DNA from: CAWIJK01 sp963836375
GTDB taxonomy: Bacteria; Actinomycetota; Acidimicrobiia; Acidimicrobiales; RAAP-2
DNA length: 64,000 bases
NCBI GenBank assembly: GCA_963836375.1
Contig: CAWIJK010000002.1
Span: forward strand, 806,001 to 870,000
Direction: 5' to 3'
Shown here: positions 54,567 to 62,417 of the stretch, in pieces
Layout: each line of letters opens with the position of its first letter
Numbering within the stretch: the first letter of the stretch is position 1
Translations under genes and position numbers: made by a program
Notes under the pieces: generated by a model
What the model was told of the DNA's origin: nothing
The model's database searches: none
The model's input: the letters and a program-made list of their open reading frames with translations, nothing else

Positions 54567-56804
54567 ATGAACGGCGGGGCGGGCTGGTTCGCGGGCGGTG
54601 CAAGGGCGGTACTGGTCGGCTCACTGGTCGGCCTGGCCGCGGGGGTCTGGGCGGCGGGGGCCGGCCCGGCCGGGGCCATCCCTACAGCGACCCTCTACGT
54701 GAACGGGGGCACCGGCGCCGACTCGGCCACCTGCGGCGCCCAGGCCGCACCGTGCCGCTCCATCCAGCAGTCCCTCGACAACGCGAGTGCCATGAGCGGC
54801 GCCGTGACGATCGACGTCGCCGCCGGCACCTACCGCGAATCGCTCGTCGTCAGCGGGTCGTGGACATCGCTCACCCTCGTCGGGGCCAACAGTTCTTCGA
54901 CCGTCGTCGCCGGGATCGGCCCGGACCCCGACATCTCCGACGAGGCCACCGCCGTTGTGACCCTCAGCAACGTCACCCTGTCGGGCTCGGGTGGAGCCGA
55001 CCTCGGCTTCGACGACCTGAGCGCCCCGGCCTCGCTCGACAACGTGGTGATCTCGGGCATCGACAACCCCACCGGCCTCGGGGCGGGCCTGGTGCTCACC
55101 GCGCAGAGCGGGACGCCAGAGGTCTACCTCAACGACAGCACGATCACCGGCGACACCGCACTGGGTGGTGCCGGCATCCTGGTCATAGGCACGTCGGCCA
55201 GCGGCGCGGTCTGGGTGCACAACTCCACGCTGACCGGCAACTCGGCCCCCACCGGCTCGGCGATCTACGTGGACGCCGGCACCGGCCAGACGCCCGCGGT
55301 CGAGTTGCAGGGGGCGACCGTGGCCGGCAATCCGGTCACCGCGGTCGGCCACGCGGCGGTCGAAGCCGGCGGCACCGGCACCGGGGTCGGCGTCGTCAAC
55401 ATCTGGAACTCGGTCGTCGCCGGCAATCTCCGCAACGGGGCGGACGTCGACTGCCTCGGCGACGCCGGGGGATCCATCGTCTCGGGGGGCCACAACCTGA
55501 CGGTGCTCGGCGGTGGGTGCCCCAACGGCCAGCCCGGTGACCTGGCCGAGCCCACGTCGGCGGCCACCGAGCTCGGGGCTGTGGGCGACCACGGTGGCCC
55601 GACGCCCACGGTCCCGCTCCGGCCCGGTAGCCCGGCCATCGGCGCGGGGACCTGCACCCCCGATTCGCTGCCCATCAGCGCCGACCAGCGGGGAGCCCCC
55701 CGGCCCCACACCGCCGGCCAGGTCCCCGGCAAGGACGGGACCTGCGACATCGGGGCGTACCAGTACTCGCCGCCGGTAGTGAGCTCGGTCTCACCGGCCG
55801 GCGGGACGGCCAAGGGCGGGACTGCGGTCACTATCGCCGGGAGCGGCTTCACCTTCGCCTCGGCCGTCAGCTTCGGCAACGCACCCGCCACCCGCTTCAC
55901 CGTGGTCTCCGACACCGAGATCCGGGCCGTGACGCCTGCCGGTCCGGTGTCGATCTCGCCCGGCGTCGATGTCCGGATCACCAATCCCGACGGGACCAGC
56001 CCCACCACCACCGCCGACCAGTACGCCTACTCGTCCCCCGGCTACTTCGAGGTGGGCAGCGACGGCTCGGTCTACGGATTCGGGAGCGCCATCGTCGCCG
56101 GGACGCTCCCGGCGTTGGGCGTCCACGTCCACAACGTGGTGGGCCTGGCCCCCACCGCCGACGCGGCCGGCTACTGGCTGGTCGGCACCGACGGCGGGGT
56201 CTTCGCCTTCGGCGACGCCGGGTTCGTGGGCTCTCTGCCCGGGCTCGGTGTCCATGTCTCGGACATCGTGGGCATCGTGCCCACCGCCGACGGGCACGGC
56301 TACTGGATGGTGGGCACCGACGGCGGGGTCTTCGCCTTCGGCGACGCCGGGTTCGTGGGCTCTCTGCCCGGGCTCGGTGTCCACGCGTCGAACGTTGTGG
56401 GCATCGTGCCCACCGCCGACAACCAGGGCTACTGGATGGTCGGCACCGACGGCGGGGTCTTCGCCTTCGGCGACGCTGGGTTCGTGGGCTCTCTGCCCGG
56501 GATCGGTGTCCACGTCTCGGACGTGGTGGGCATCGTGCCCACCGCCGACGGGCACGGCTACTGGATGGTCGGCACCGACGGCGGGGTCTTCGCCTTCGGC
56601 GACGCCCCCTTCATCGACTCACTGCCCGGCCTCAACGTCAGCGTGGACAACATCGCCGGGCTGGCACCCACCTCGAACAACGCGGGCTACTGGATGGTCG
56701 GCTCCGACGGCGGGGTCTTCACCCTCGGCGACGCACCCTTCTTGGGCTCGGTGCCCGGGTCGGGGATCCTGGTGGACAACATCGTGTCCATCGTGGCCGT
56801 CTAG
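54567..56804 (+). CDS. Secreted beta-helix protein with IPT/TIG domain and six C-terminal repeats
   Basis: The 745-residue protein has a signal peptide (VLVGSLVGLAAGVWAAGAGP, cleavage near AGA). Residues about 35-395 form a right-handed parallel beta-helix of the Pel/choice-of-anchor type: a NGGTGADSATCG start, CRSIQQSLDNA, VDVAAGTYRESLVVSG and several N-S-T-L-T-G-N rungs. VSSVSPAGGTAKGGTAVTIAG (about 405-490) begins an IPT/TIG domain. Six 43-residue GYWMVGTDGGVF repeats follow, four nearly identical in DNA. I chose the ATG at 54567, ahead of the signal peptide; the open frame extends upstream without meaning. No catalytic pectate-lyase residues were recognised, so binding or structure is more likely. 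Confidence 0.75.
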   Translation: MNGGAGWFAGGARAVLVGSLVGLAAGVWAAGAGPAGAIPTATLYVNGGTGADSATCGAQAAPCRSIQQSLDNASAMSGAVTIDVAAGTYRESLVVSGSWTSLTLVGANSSSTVVAGIGPDPDISDEATAVVTLSNVTLSGSGGADLGFDDLSAPASLDNVVISGIDNPTGLGAGLVLTAQSGTPEVYLNDSTITGDTALGGAGILVIGTSASGAVWVHNSTLTGNSAPTGSAIYVDAGTGQTPAVELQGATVAGNPVTAVGHAAVEAGGTGTGVGVVNIWNSVVAGNLRNGADVDCLGDAGGSIVSGGHNLTVLGGGCPNGQPGDLAEPTSAATELGAVGDHGGPTPTVPLRPGSPAIGAGTCTPDSLPISADQRGAPRPHTAGQVPGKDGTCDIGAYQYSPPVVSSVSPAGGTAKGGTAVTIAGSGFTFASAVSFGNAPATRFTVVSDTEIRAVTPAGPVSISPGVDVRITNPDGTSPTTTADQYAYSSPGYFEVGSDGSVYGFGSAIVAGTLPALGVHVHNVVGLAPTADAAGYWLVGTDGGVFAFGDAGFVGSLPGLGVHVSDIVGIVPTADGHGYWMVGTDGGVFAFGDAGFVGSLPGLGVHASNVVGIVPTADNQGYWMVGTDGGVFAFGDAGFVGSLPGIGVHVSDVVGIVPTADGHGYWMVGTDGGVFAFGDAPFIDSLPGLNVSVDNIAGLAPTSNNAGYWMVGSDGGVFTLGDAPFLGSVPGSGILVDNIVSIVAV
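56040..56801 (+). repeat. Six 129-base coding repeats, beta-helix protein
   Basis: Units begin at 56040, 56169, 56298, 56427, 56556 and 56685, a strict period of 129 bases. Units two to four share long identical DNA stretches (for example TCTTCGCCTTCGGCGACGC), much more alike than the repeats in the other three proteins. This suggests recent duplication or gene conversion. Confidence 0.9.
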
Positions 56805-56819
56805 ACAGCCCAGGAGGAC

Positions 56820-57818
56820 TCAGCACAGAGGCAGCGGACGCGCCTCGGCGGCGACGGTGCGGATGCGATCGCCCTCTGTCACCTCCAGGGTCAACGGCCC
56901 CGGCACCGGCACCGAACGGTGGAGGTAGGCGAGCGCGGCCAACCGGCCCACTCCCGGACACCAGGCCGCCGACGTGCACCGCCCCACCGCCTTGCCGGGG
57001 GCCCCGGCGAACACCTCCGCCCCCGCCACCGCCGCCGGGTCGGGGGCAGTGGCCGGGTCGAGCACCACCCCGGCCAGGTGCCGGGCCACCCGGTTGCCGC
57101 GGGCGTCGAGGCGGGCGAGGAGCTCCTGGCCGGTGTAGCACCCCTTGGTGAAACTGACCGCGCGCGCCAAGAGGTCGGCCTCCGCGGCGATGGTCCGTTC
57201 GTCGAGTTCCCGGCCCATCTCGGGGATGCCGGCCTCCACCCTCAGGGCCTCCCACCCCCCGGCGCCGCACCAACGGGCCGTCCCGGGGACGGCCCGCTCG
57301 GGGTCCGGGCCGACCAGGTCGACGCCGGTGGTCCCGTTCCAGCTGACCGGCAGCGCCCGGACGCCGGGGAAGCCGCCGAGCTTGGCGGTGGCGGCACCGT
57401 CGACAGCCTGCCCCAGCGCCGCCGCCACCCCTGTGCCCCGCAGGGCCACGCAGGCCCAGTCGAGCCGTTCGAGGTCGACCTTCGAGCGGAGCTTGAAGCG
57501 CCGGAGCCGGGCCAGCGCGGTCTCGCCGTACCCGCCGGCCGTGTCGACGATGAACCGGTCGTCGACGACCCGTTGCAGGCGCACCAGCGCCACCAGCTTG
57601 CCGTCGGGGGCCAAGAGGAGCGCGTCGGCCACTTCCCCGTCCGCCAGCGCCGCCACGTCCTGGCTGCACTGCCCTTGGAGGTAGTCGGCGGCATCGGGGC
57701 CCGAGACGGCCAGGAAGTCTCGGGCCAGGTGGTAGGCCCCGGTCCCTTCCCGAAGCGCCCGGTAGTCGGCATCGACCGAGCCGTGGCCCGTCCCACCTGG
57801 TTCAGTCGGGGTGCTCAC
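56820..57818 (-). CDS. ygfZ: Folate-binding protein YgfZ/GcvT-like
   Basis: The 332-residue protein belongs to the GcvT-like folate-binding family. The diagnostic KGCYTGQE motif is at about residue 225 (TKGCYTGQELLARLD), with FLAVSGPDAADYLQGQCSQD near the N-terminus. YgfZ supports repair or assembly of some Fe-S enzymes in a tetrahydrofolate-dependent way. The GTG at 57818 overlaps the trpE TGA (GTGA), so it is the last gene of the his-trpE run. The 28 residues upstream in the same frame are non-coding. Confidence 0.88.
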   Translation of the reverse strand: MSTPTEPGGTGHGSVDADYRALREGTGAYHLARDFLAVSGPDAADYLQGQCSQDVAALADGEVADALLLAPDGKLVALVRLQRVVDDRFIVDTAGGYGETALARLRRFKLRSKVDLERLDWACVALRGTGVAAALGQAVDGAATAKLGGFPGVRALPVSWNGTTGVDLVGPDPERAVPGTARWCGAGGWEALRVEAGIPEMGRELDERTIAAEADLLARAVSFTKGCYTGQELLARLDARGNRVARHLAGVVLDPATAPDPAAVAGAEVFAGAPGKAVGRCTSAAWCPGVGRLAALAYLHRSVPVPGPLTLEVTEGDRIRTVAAEARPLPLC

Positions 57819-59369
57819 GGCGGACCGGTTGGGCGCCCTGACCCGGTCATCTCCCGGGCGGCGGCCACCGCGGCCAGGAGGGCGGTCGCCTTGTGCACGC
57901 ACTCGTCGTCCTCGGTCGCCGGGTCGCTGTCGGCCACGATGCCCGCCCCGGCCTGGACCGACGCCCGGCCGTCGGGACCGACCACCAAGGTGCGGATCAC
58001 GATCGCCGTGTCGAGATTGCCCGAGAAGTCCAGGTAGCCCACGACCCCGCCATAGATGCCCCGCTTGGTCGGTTCCAGCTCGTCGATGATCTCCATCGCC
58101 CTGACCTTGGGGGCACCCGAGAGGGTGCCCGCCGGCAGGGTGGCCCGCAGCACGTCGATGGGCCCCTTGCCGGCGGACAGCTCGCCGGAGACCTGCGAGG
58201 TGAGGTGCATGATGTGGCTGTAGCGCTCGACGGTCATGAGCTCGTCGACCTTCTCGGTGCCGAAGCGCACCACCCGGCCCACGTCGTTGCGGGCCAGGTC
58301 CACCAGCATCACGTGTTCGGCCAGTTCCTTGGGGTCCTCGAGCAGCTCCCCGGCCAGCAGGCGGTCGTGGTCCTCGTTGGCCCCCCGGGGGCGGGACCCG
58401 GCGATCGGACGCGACGTCACCACGCCGTCGCGCAGGCGGACCATGGGTTCGGGCGAGGAGCCGACCACCGTGACCTCGGGGAAGCGCAGGAAGTACAGGT
58501 ACGGGCTGGGGTTGAGCAGTCGCAGGGCCCGGTAGACCTCGAAGGGGCCGGCACCCAGCTCGAGGTCGAAGCGCTGCGAGAGCACGACCTGGAAGATGTC
58601 CCCGGCGGCGATGTACTCCTTGGCCGCCTCCACCGCCGCCCGGTAGGCCTCCGGGGTCATCGTCCGGGTGGCCCCGGCGACCTCCTCACCGCGCTCGGGC
58701 AAGGGGACCGGTGAGGACTCGACCGGTCCGAAGCAGTCCGCCGCCAGGCTGTCGAGGCGGCCCGAGGCGAGACGGTGCGCCTCGGCCACCTCGGCCGACG
58801 ACCAGCCCGGGTCCACCACCACGTTGGTGATCAGGACGACGCGCTCGACGCCAATGGTCGAAGGCCGCCAGCTCGCCGATCACCACCAATGCCGCGTCGG
58901 GGTACCCGAGGTCGTCGGGGGGGACCTCGGGGAGCAGTTCGACCTCGCGGACGACGTCGTAGCCCAGGTAGCCGACGACCCCGCCGTGCAGCGGTGGCAG
59001 GTCGGCCATGGTCGGCGACCGGTAGGCGGCCAGCATCTCGTCCAGCGCGGCCAGGACCCCCCGACCGCCGCCGGTCGGGACGTCGAGGCTCCCGGTGGCC
59101 GTCACCTGACGACCCCGGGCGACCAGGGTGGCCAGTGGGGCCCGCCCGACGAACGAGTAACGACCCCAGCGCTCGCCGCCCTCCACCGACTCGAACAGGA
59201 AACCCGGGGCGTCGCCCACGATGCTGGCGAAGGCGGCCACCGGGGTGAGGGTGTCGGCCACGACCTCGGTCCAGACCGGCACGATGGCGTGCCCGGCGGC
59301 CAGCTTGGCGAACTCGGCCCGTCCGGGGTGCACCCTGAGGGCCGGCCCCCCTCGACCCGGCCCGCTCAC
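57815..59369 (-). CDS. trpE: Anthranilate synthase component I (apparent one-base frameshift)
   Basis: TrpE makes anthranilate from chorismate with ammonia supplied by TrpG. The N-terminal half reads FAKLAAGHAIVPVWTEV and FLFESVEGGERWGRYSFVG, a variant of the LLES Trp-binding motif. The C-terminal chorismate domain has RPIAGSRPRGANEDHD, HIMHLTSQVSG, GTLSGAPKVRAMEII and the final GGVVGYLDFSGNLDTA. Between them, one extra base at 58853-58854 (AA on the plus strand) shifts the frame. Removing it gives A-A-F-D-H-G-V-E-R-V-V-L-I-T-N and one 517-residue protein. GTG at 59369 overlaps the hisI TGA; ygfZ follows by GTGA. Either a sequencing error or a broken gene. trpG is not in the window. Confidence 0.85.
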
Positions 59370-59791
59370 CGTGGGGGGGGCTGGTCGCCGGGACCGTCCT
59401 CGGGCTCGCCGGGCCGGGGGCGTCCCGGGCCGCGACCGACCGTACGGTAGAAGCAGGACCAGTTCCGGGTGTGACAGGCACCCTCGCCGTGCTGGTCCAC
59501 CAGCACCACCAGGGCGTCGCCGTCGCAGTCGACCCGGACCTCGCGCACGTACTGGCGGTCGCCCGAGGTCTCCCCCTTGCACCACAGTTCCTGGCGGCTC
59601 CGGCTCCAGAACCAGGTCCGGCCAGTCTCGAGGGTCCGGCGGAGCGACTCGGGGTTCATGTAGGCGACGGTCAGGACGTCACCGCCGAGCGCGTCCTGGA
59701 CGACGGCGACCACCAGCCCGTCGGGGCCGAAGCGCACCACCCCGAGGACCTCGTCATCGACGGTGAGGGCGTCTCCGGGCGCGACGGTCAC
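59366..59791 (-). CDS. hisI: Phosphoribosyl-AMP cyclohydrolase
   Basis: HisI opens the purine ring of phosphoribosyl-AMP in histidine synthesis. In this 141-residue protein the zinc and magnesium ligands are in VRVDCDGDALVV and GEGACHTRNWSCFYRTV. VVQDALGGDVLTVAYMN is conserved, and ETGRTWFWSRSRQELW is the family core. The GTG at 59791 follows the groES-like TGA by seven bases; the longer frame upstream lies inside that gene. There is no fused HisE (phosphoribosyl-ATP pyrophosphatase) domain. It overlaps trpE by GTGA, directly coupling a histidine enzyme to a tryptophan enzyme. Confidence 0.93.
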   Translation of the reverse strand: MTVAPGDALTVDDEVLGVVRFGPDGLVVAVVQDALGGDVLTVAYMNPESLRRTLETGRTWFWSRSRQELWCKGETSGDRQYVREVRVDCDGDALVVLVDQHGEGACHTRNWSCFYRTVGRGPGRPRPGEPEDGPGDQPPPR

Positions 59792-59798
59792 GGTCCGC

Positions 59799-60143
59799 TC
59801 ACAGGTACAGCCCGGTGCCGCCGTCGATCCGTTCGGAGGCGACGGCGTGGATGTCGCGCTCACGCAGGATCACGTACTCCTCACCTTGCACCTCGACCTC
59901 GAAGCGGTCCTCGGGGTTGAACAAGACCTTGTCGCCGGCCTTGACCGTGCGCACGTGGGGGCCGACGGCCACCGTCTCGGCCCAGGCCAGCCGGCGGGAG
60001 ACCTGGGCGGTGGCCGGGATCAGGATCCCCGCCCGCGAGCGGCGCTCGCCCTCGGCCTGGGAGACCTGGACCAGCACCCGGTCGAACAGGACGGTGATCG
60101 GTTGTTTGGGTTCGGTCGCCGTCGACGGCTCCTTCGGTGGCAC
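59799..60143 (-). CDS. GroES-like co-chaperonin
   Basis: This 114-residue protein has the GroES/chaperonin-10 fold: PITVLFDRVLVQVSQAE at the start, a mobile-loop region GERRSRAGILIPATAQVSRR, then GDKVLFNPEDRFEVEVQGEEYVILRERDIHAV. It is longer than typical GroES and its mobile loop is poorly matched (ILIPATAQ in place of I-V-L-P). It may be a paralogue not paired with a GroEL; no groEL is nearby. It starts with GTG at 60143, six bases after a TATCGT hexamer, so it is probably leaderless and independently transcribed within the his run. Confidence 0.8.
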   Translation of the reverse strand: MPPKEPSTATEPKQPITVLFDRVLVQVSQAEGERRSRAGILIPATAQVSRRLAWAETVAVGPHVRTVKAGDKVLFNPEDRFEVEVQGEEYVILRERDIHAVASERIDGGTGLYL

Positions 60144-60149
60144 ACCGGC

Positions 60150-60155
60150 ACGATA
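60150..60155 (-). promoter_or_regulatory. -10 hexamer of the groES-like gene (TATCGT), leaderless
   Basis: TATCGT on the minus strand is followed by six bases and the GTG at 60143. Confidence 0.5.
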
Positions 60156-60203
60156 CCGCCCGGGCCGCCGCGGCCGTTCCCGGGCCCCCGACGGCGTGCC
60201 GGC

Positions 60204-60986
60204 TCACTCGCTCGCGTCGGTCTCCACCGGACGCACCGTCAAGCCGGCCGCCGCCAGATGCGCCTTGGCCTCGGCGACGGTGTGCTCGCGCCGGTGGAAG
60301 ATCGACGCCGCCAGGACGGCGTCGGCGCCCCCGACGGTCGCCCCCTCCACCAGGTGCTCGAGGGTGCCGACCCCGCCCGAGGCCACCACCGGCACGTTGA
60401 CGGCGTCGACCACCGAGCGGGTCAAGGCCAGGTCGAAGCCCAGTCGGGTCCCGTCGCGGTCCATCGAGGTGACCAGGATCTCCCCGGCCCCCTCCTCGGC
60501 GCATCGCTCGGCCCAGGCCACGGCGTCGACCCCGGTCTCCTGGCGGCCGCCATGGGTGAACACCGTCCAGCCCCGCCCGTCGGGCCGGGACCGCGCGTCG
60601 ATGGCCACCACCACGCACTGAGCACCGAACTCGACGGCGAGCTCGCCGATCAGTCCGGGGCGGTCCAAGGCGGCCGTGTTCACCGCCACCTTCTCCGCCC
60701 CGGCCCGGAGGAGCCGGCGCGCGTCCTCGGCGCTGCGGACGCCGCCCCCGACGGTGAAGGGGATGAAGACCCGCTCGGCCGTGCGGGCGACGACCTCGAC
60801 CATGGTGTCGCGGGCGTCGGAGGACGCGGTGATGTCGAGGAAGGTCAGCTCGTCGGCCCCCTCGGCGTCGTAGCGCTCGGCCAGCTCGACCGGGTCGCCG
60901 GCGTCGACGAGGTCCACGAACCGGACCCCCTTGACCACCCGCCCGGCGGTCACGTCGAGACAGGGGATCACCCGGACGTTGCGCAC
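60204..60986 (-). CDS. hisF: Imidazole glycerol phosphate synthase subunit HisF
   Basis: HisF, the cyclase subunit of the HisFH complex, forms imidazole-glycerol-phosphate and AICAR. The 260-residue TIM barrel begins VRVIPCLDVTAGRVVKGVRF (catalytic Asp in CLD) and has the second Asp in the VTSMDRDGTRLGFD segment. FTVGGGVRSAEDARRLL and VASGGVGTLEHLVE are the phosphate-binding loops. It starts with GTG at 60986, overlapping the end of hisA by 19 bases. It ends 60 bases before the groES-like start. Confidence 0.95.
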   Translation of the reverse strand: MRNVRVIPCLDVTAGRVVKGVRFVDLVDAGDPVELAERYDAEGADELTFLDITASSDARDTMVEVVARTAERVFIPFTVGGGVRSAEDARRLLRAGAEKVAVNTAALDRPGLIGELAVEFGAQCVVVAIDARSRPDGRGWTVFTHGGRQETGVDAVAWAERCAEEGAGEILVTSMDRDGTRLGFDLALTRSVVDAVNVPVVASGGVGTLEHLVEGATVGGADAVLAASIFHRREHTVAEAKAHLAAAGLTVRPVETDASE

Positions 60987-61735
60987 GCGGCGATCCCCTC
61001 GTCCAGCCGGACCCGGCCGTCCACCAGGGCCTTGCCCACCACCACGCCGGCCAGGCGACGGGCCGGGAGCCCCGGGCCCCCCTCGACTTCGAGCCGGGCC
61101 AGGGCCCCCAGGTCGGCCACCGAGCCGACGCCGCCCGAGGCCAGCACCGGCAGGGCGGTCAGTCCCAGCACGGCGGCCAGGCCGTCGAGGTCGGGGCCGG
61201 ACAGGGTGCCGTCCCGCTCGATCGCCGTCACCACCACCGCCGCCAGGTCGGACCGGTCGACCCGCCCGAGGAGCTCGGCCACGGTGCGGCCCGACCCGGC
61301 CGTCCAGCCCCGGGATGCCGCCTCGAGGGCCCCGTCGGCCCGGCGCCGGTAGTCGAGGCCGAGGGCCACCCGGCCCGGGTGGCGGGCGGCGAGGCCGACC
61401 GCTAGGTCCGGGTCCTCCAGGGCGGCCGTCCCCAGCACCACCCGGGCCACCCCGGCCCCCAGCAGCTCGTCGACGTCGTCGGGGCTCCGCACACCGCCCC
61501 CGGTCTGGACCGGCACCCCGGCCCGCGCGGCGATCTCGACCACGATGGGGCGGTTGGCCGGCTCACCGGTTCGGGCCGCGTCGAGGTCGACCACGTGCAG
61601 CCAGCGCGCCCCCCCCTCGACGAAGCGCCGCGCAAGGTCCAACGGGTCGCCGTAGCGCTCCTCCCGCCCGAAATCGCCCTGGACCAGACGGACCGCGGTG
61701 GCGCCCCGCAGGTCGATGGCGGCCAGCAGTTCCAT
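60968..61735 (-). CDS. hisA: Phosphoribosylformimino-AICAR-P isomerase
   Basis: HisA isomerises ProFAR to PRFAR. The 255-residue barrel has D8 in AAIDLRGATAVRLVQG and D128 in ALGLDYRR as the catalytic acid/base pair, QTGGGVRSPDDVDELL and ASGGVGSVADLGAL for phosphate binding, and TAIERDGTLSGPDLDGL. In many actinobacteria this enzyme (PriA) also does the TrpF reaction; because a separate trpF lies at 47-48 kb, a single function is more likely here. It starts with ATG, 31 bases after hisH. Confidence 0.93.
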   Translation of the reverse strand: MELLAAIDLRGATAVRLVQGDFGREERYGDPLDLARRFVEGGARWLHVVDLDAARTGEPANRPIVVEIAARAGVPVQTGGGVRSPDDVDELLGAGVARVVLGTAALEDPDLAVGLAARHPGRVALGLDYRRRADGALEAASRGWTAGSGRTVAELLGRVDRSDLAAVVVTAIERDGTLSGPDLDGLAAVLGLTALPVLASGGVGSVADLGALARLEVEGGPGLPARRLAGVVVGKALVDGRVRLDEGIAACATSG

Positions 61736-61766
61736 CAGCGGTCTCGACGCCGACGCTCAGCGGGCC

Positions 61767-62417
61767 TCACGCGCCGACCGCGGCGCCCCGGGCGCAGCGG
61801 GCCACGAAGTTGGCCAGTATGGCCAGGCCGGTGGTGCTCGACTTCTCCGGGTGGAACTGGGTGCCCCAGACGTTGGCGCGCTCGGAGGCCGCGGCCACCG
61901 GGCCCCCGTAGTCGCACGTGGCCACGGTGTCGTCGGTGATCTCGGGCGCGTAGGAGTGGACGAAGTAGACCCAGGGCGACTCGCCGAGGCCGGCCAGCAG
62001 CCCCGAGCCCGCACCCCGTCGTTCCAGACGGTTCCATTGCATCTGGGGGTGCTTGACCGAACCGGCCAGGCGACGGACCGTCCCGGGCAGCACCCCCAGC
62101 CCCGCGGTGCCGGGGCTCTCCTCGGAGGCGGCATGGAGGAGCTGGAAACCGACGCACACCCCCAAGAACGCGACACCCCGGTCGATGGCCGCCAGGGCCG
62201 GCTCCCACAGCCCCGAGCCGGCCAGGGCCTCGGCGCAACGGCCGAAGGCCCCGACACCGGGCAGGACCACCCCCGCCGCCCGGTCGACCTCGGCCGGATC
62301 GGCGGTGAGCCGGGCCCGGGCCCCGAGGTGCTGGAGCGACTTCTCGGCCGAGCGCAGGTTCCCGATGCCGTAGTCGAGGACGGCGATCGGCCCCGAGCCG
62401 ACCTCGGCGGCCCTCAC
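61767..62417 (-). CDS. hisH: Imidazole glycerol phosphate synthase glutaminase subunit HisH
   Basis: HisH supplies ammonia to HisF. This 216-residue class I glutaminase has nucleophile C88 in FLGVCVGFQLL and the His-Glu pair in WGTQFHPEKS near the C-terminus. DYGIGNLRSAEKSL and VLPGVGAFG are the typical N-terminal motifs. The motif after Cys is V-G-F-Q rather than the commoner L-G-M-Q. It starts with GTG, overlapping the hisB TGA. hisA and hisF follow. Confidence 0.94.
   Translation of the reverse strand: MRAAEVGSGPIAVLDYGIGNLRSAEKSLQHLGARARLTADPAEVDRAAGVVLPGVGAFGRCAEALAGSGLWEPALAAIDRGVAFLGVCVGFQLLHAASEESPGTAGLGVLPGTVRRLAGSVKHPQMQWNRLERRGAGSGLLAGLGESPWVYFVHSYAPEITDDTVATCDYGGPVAAASERANVWGTQFHPEKSSTTGLAILANFVARCARGAAVGA

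Noticed and set aside
31031..56801. CRISPR-like or satellite DNA at the regular 126-129 base repeats
   Set aside because: The repeats are in frame, encode conserved protein units, and lack unique spacers.
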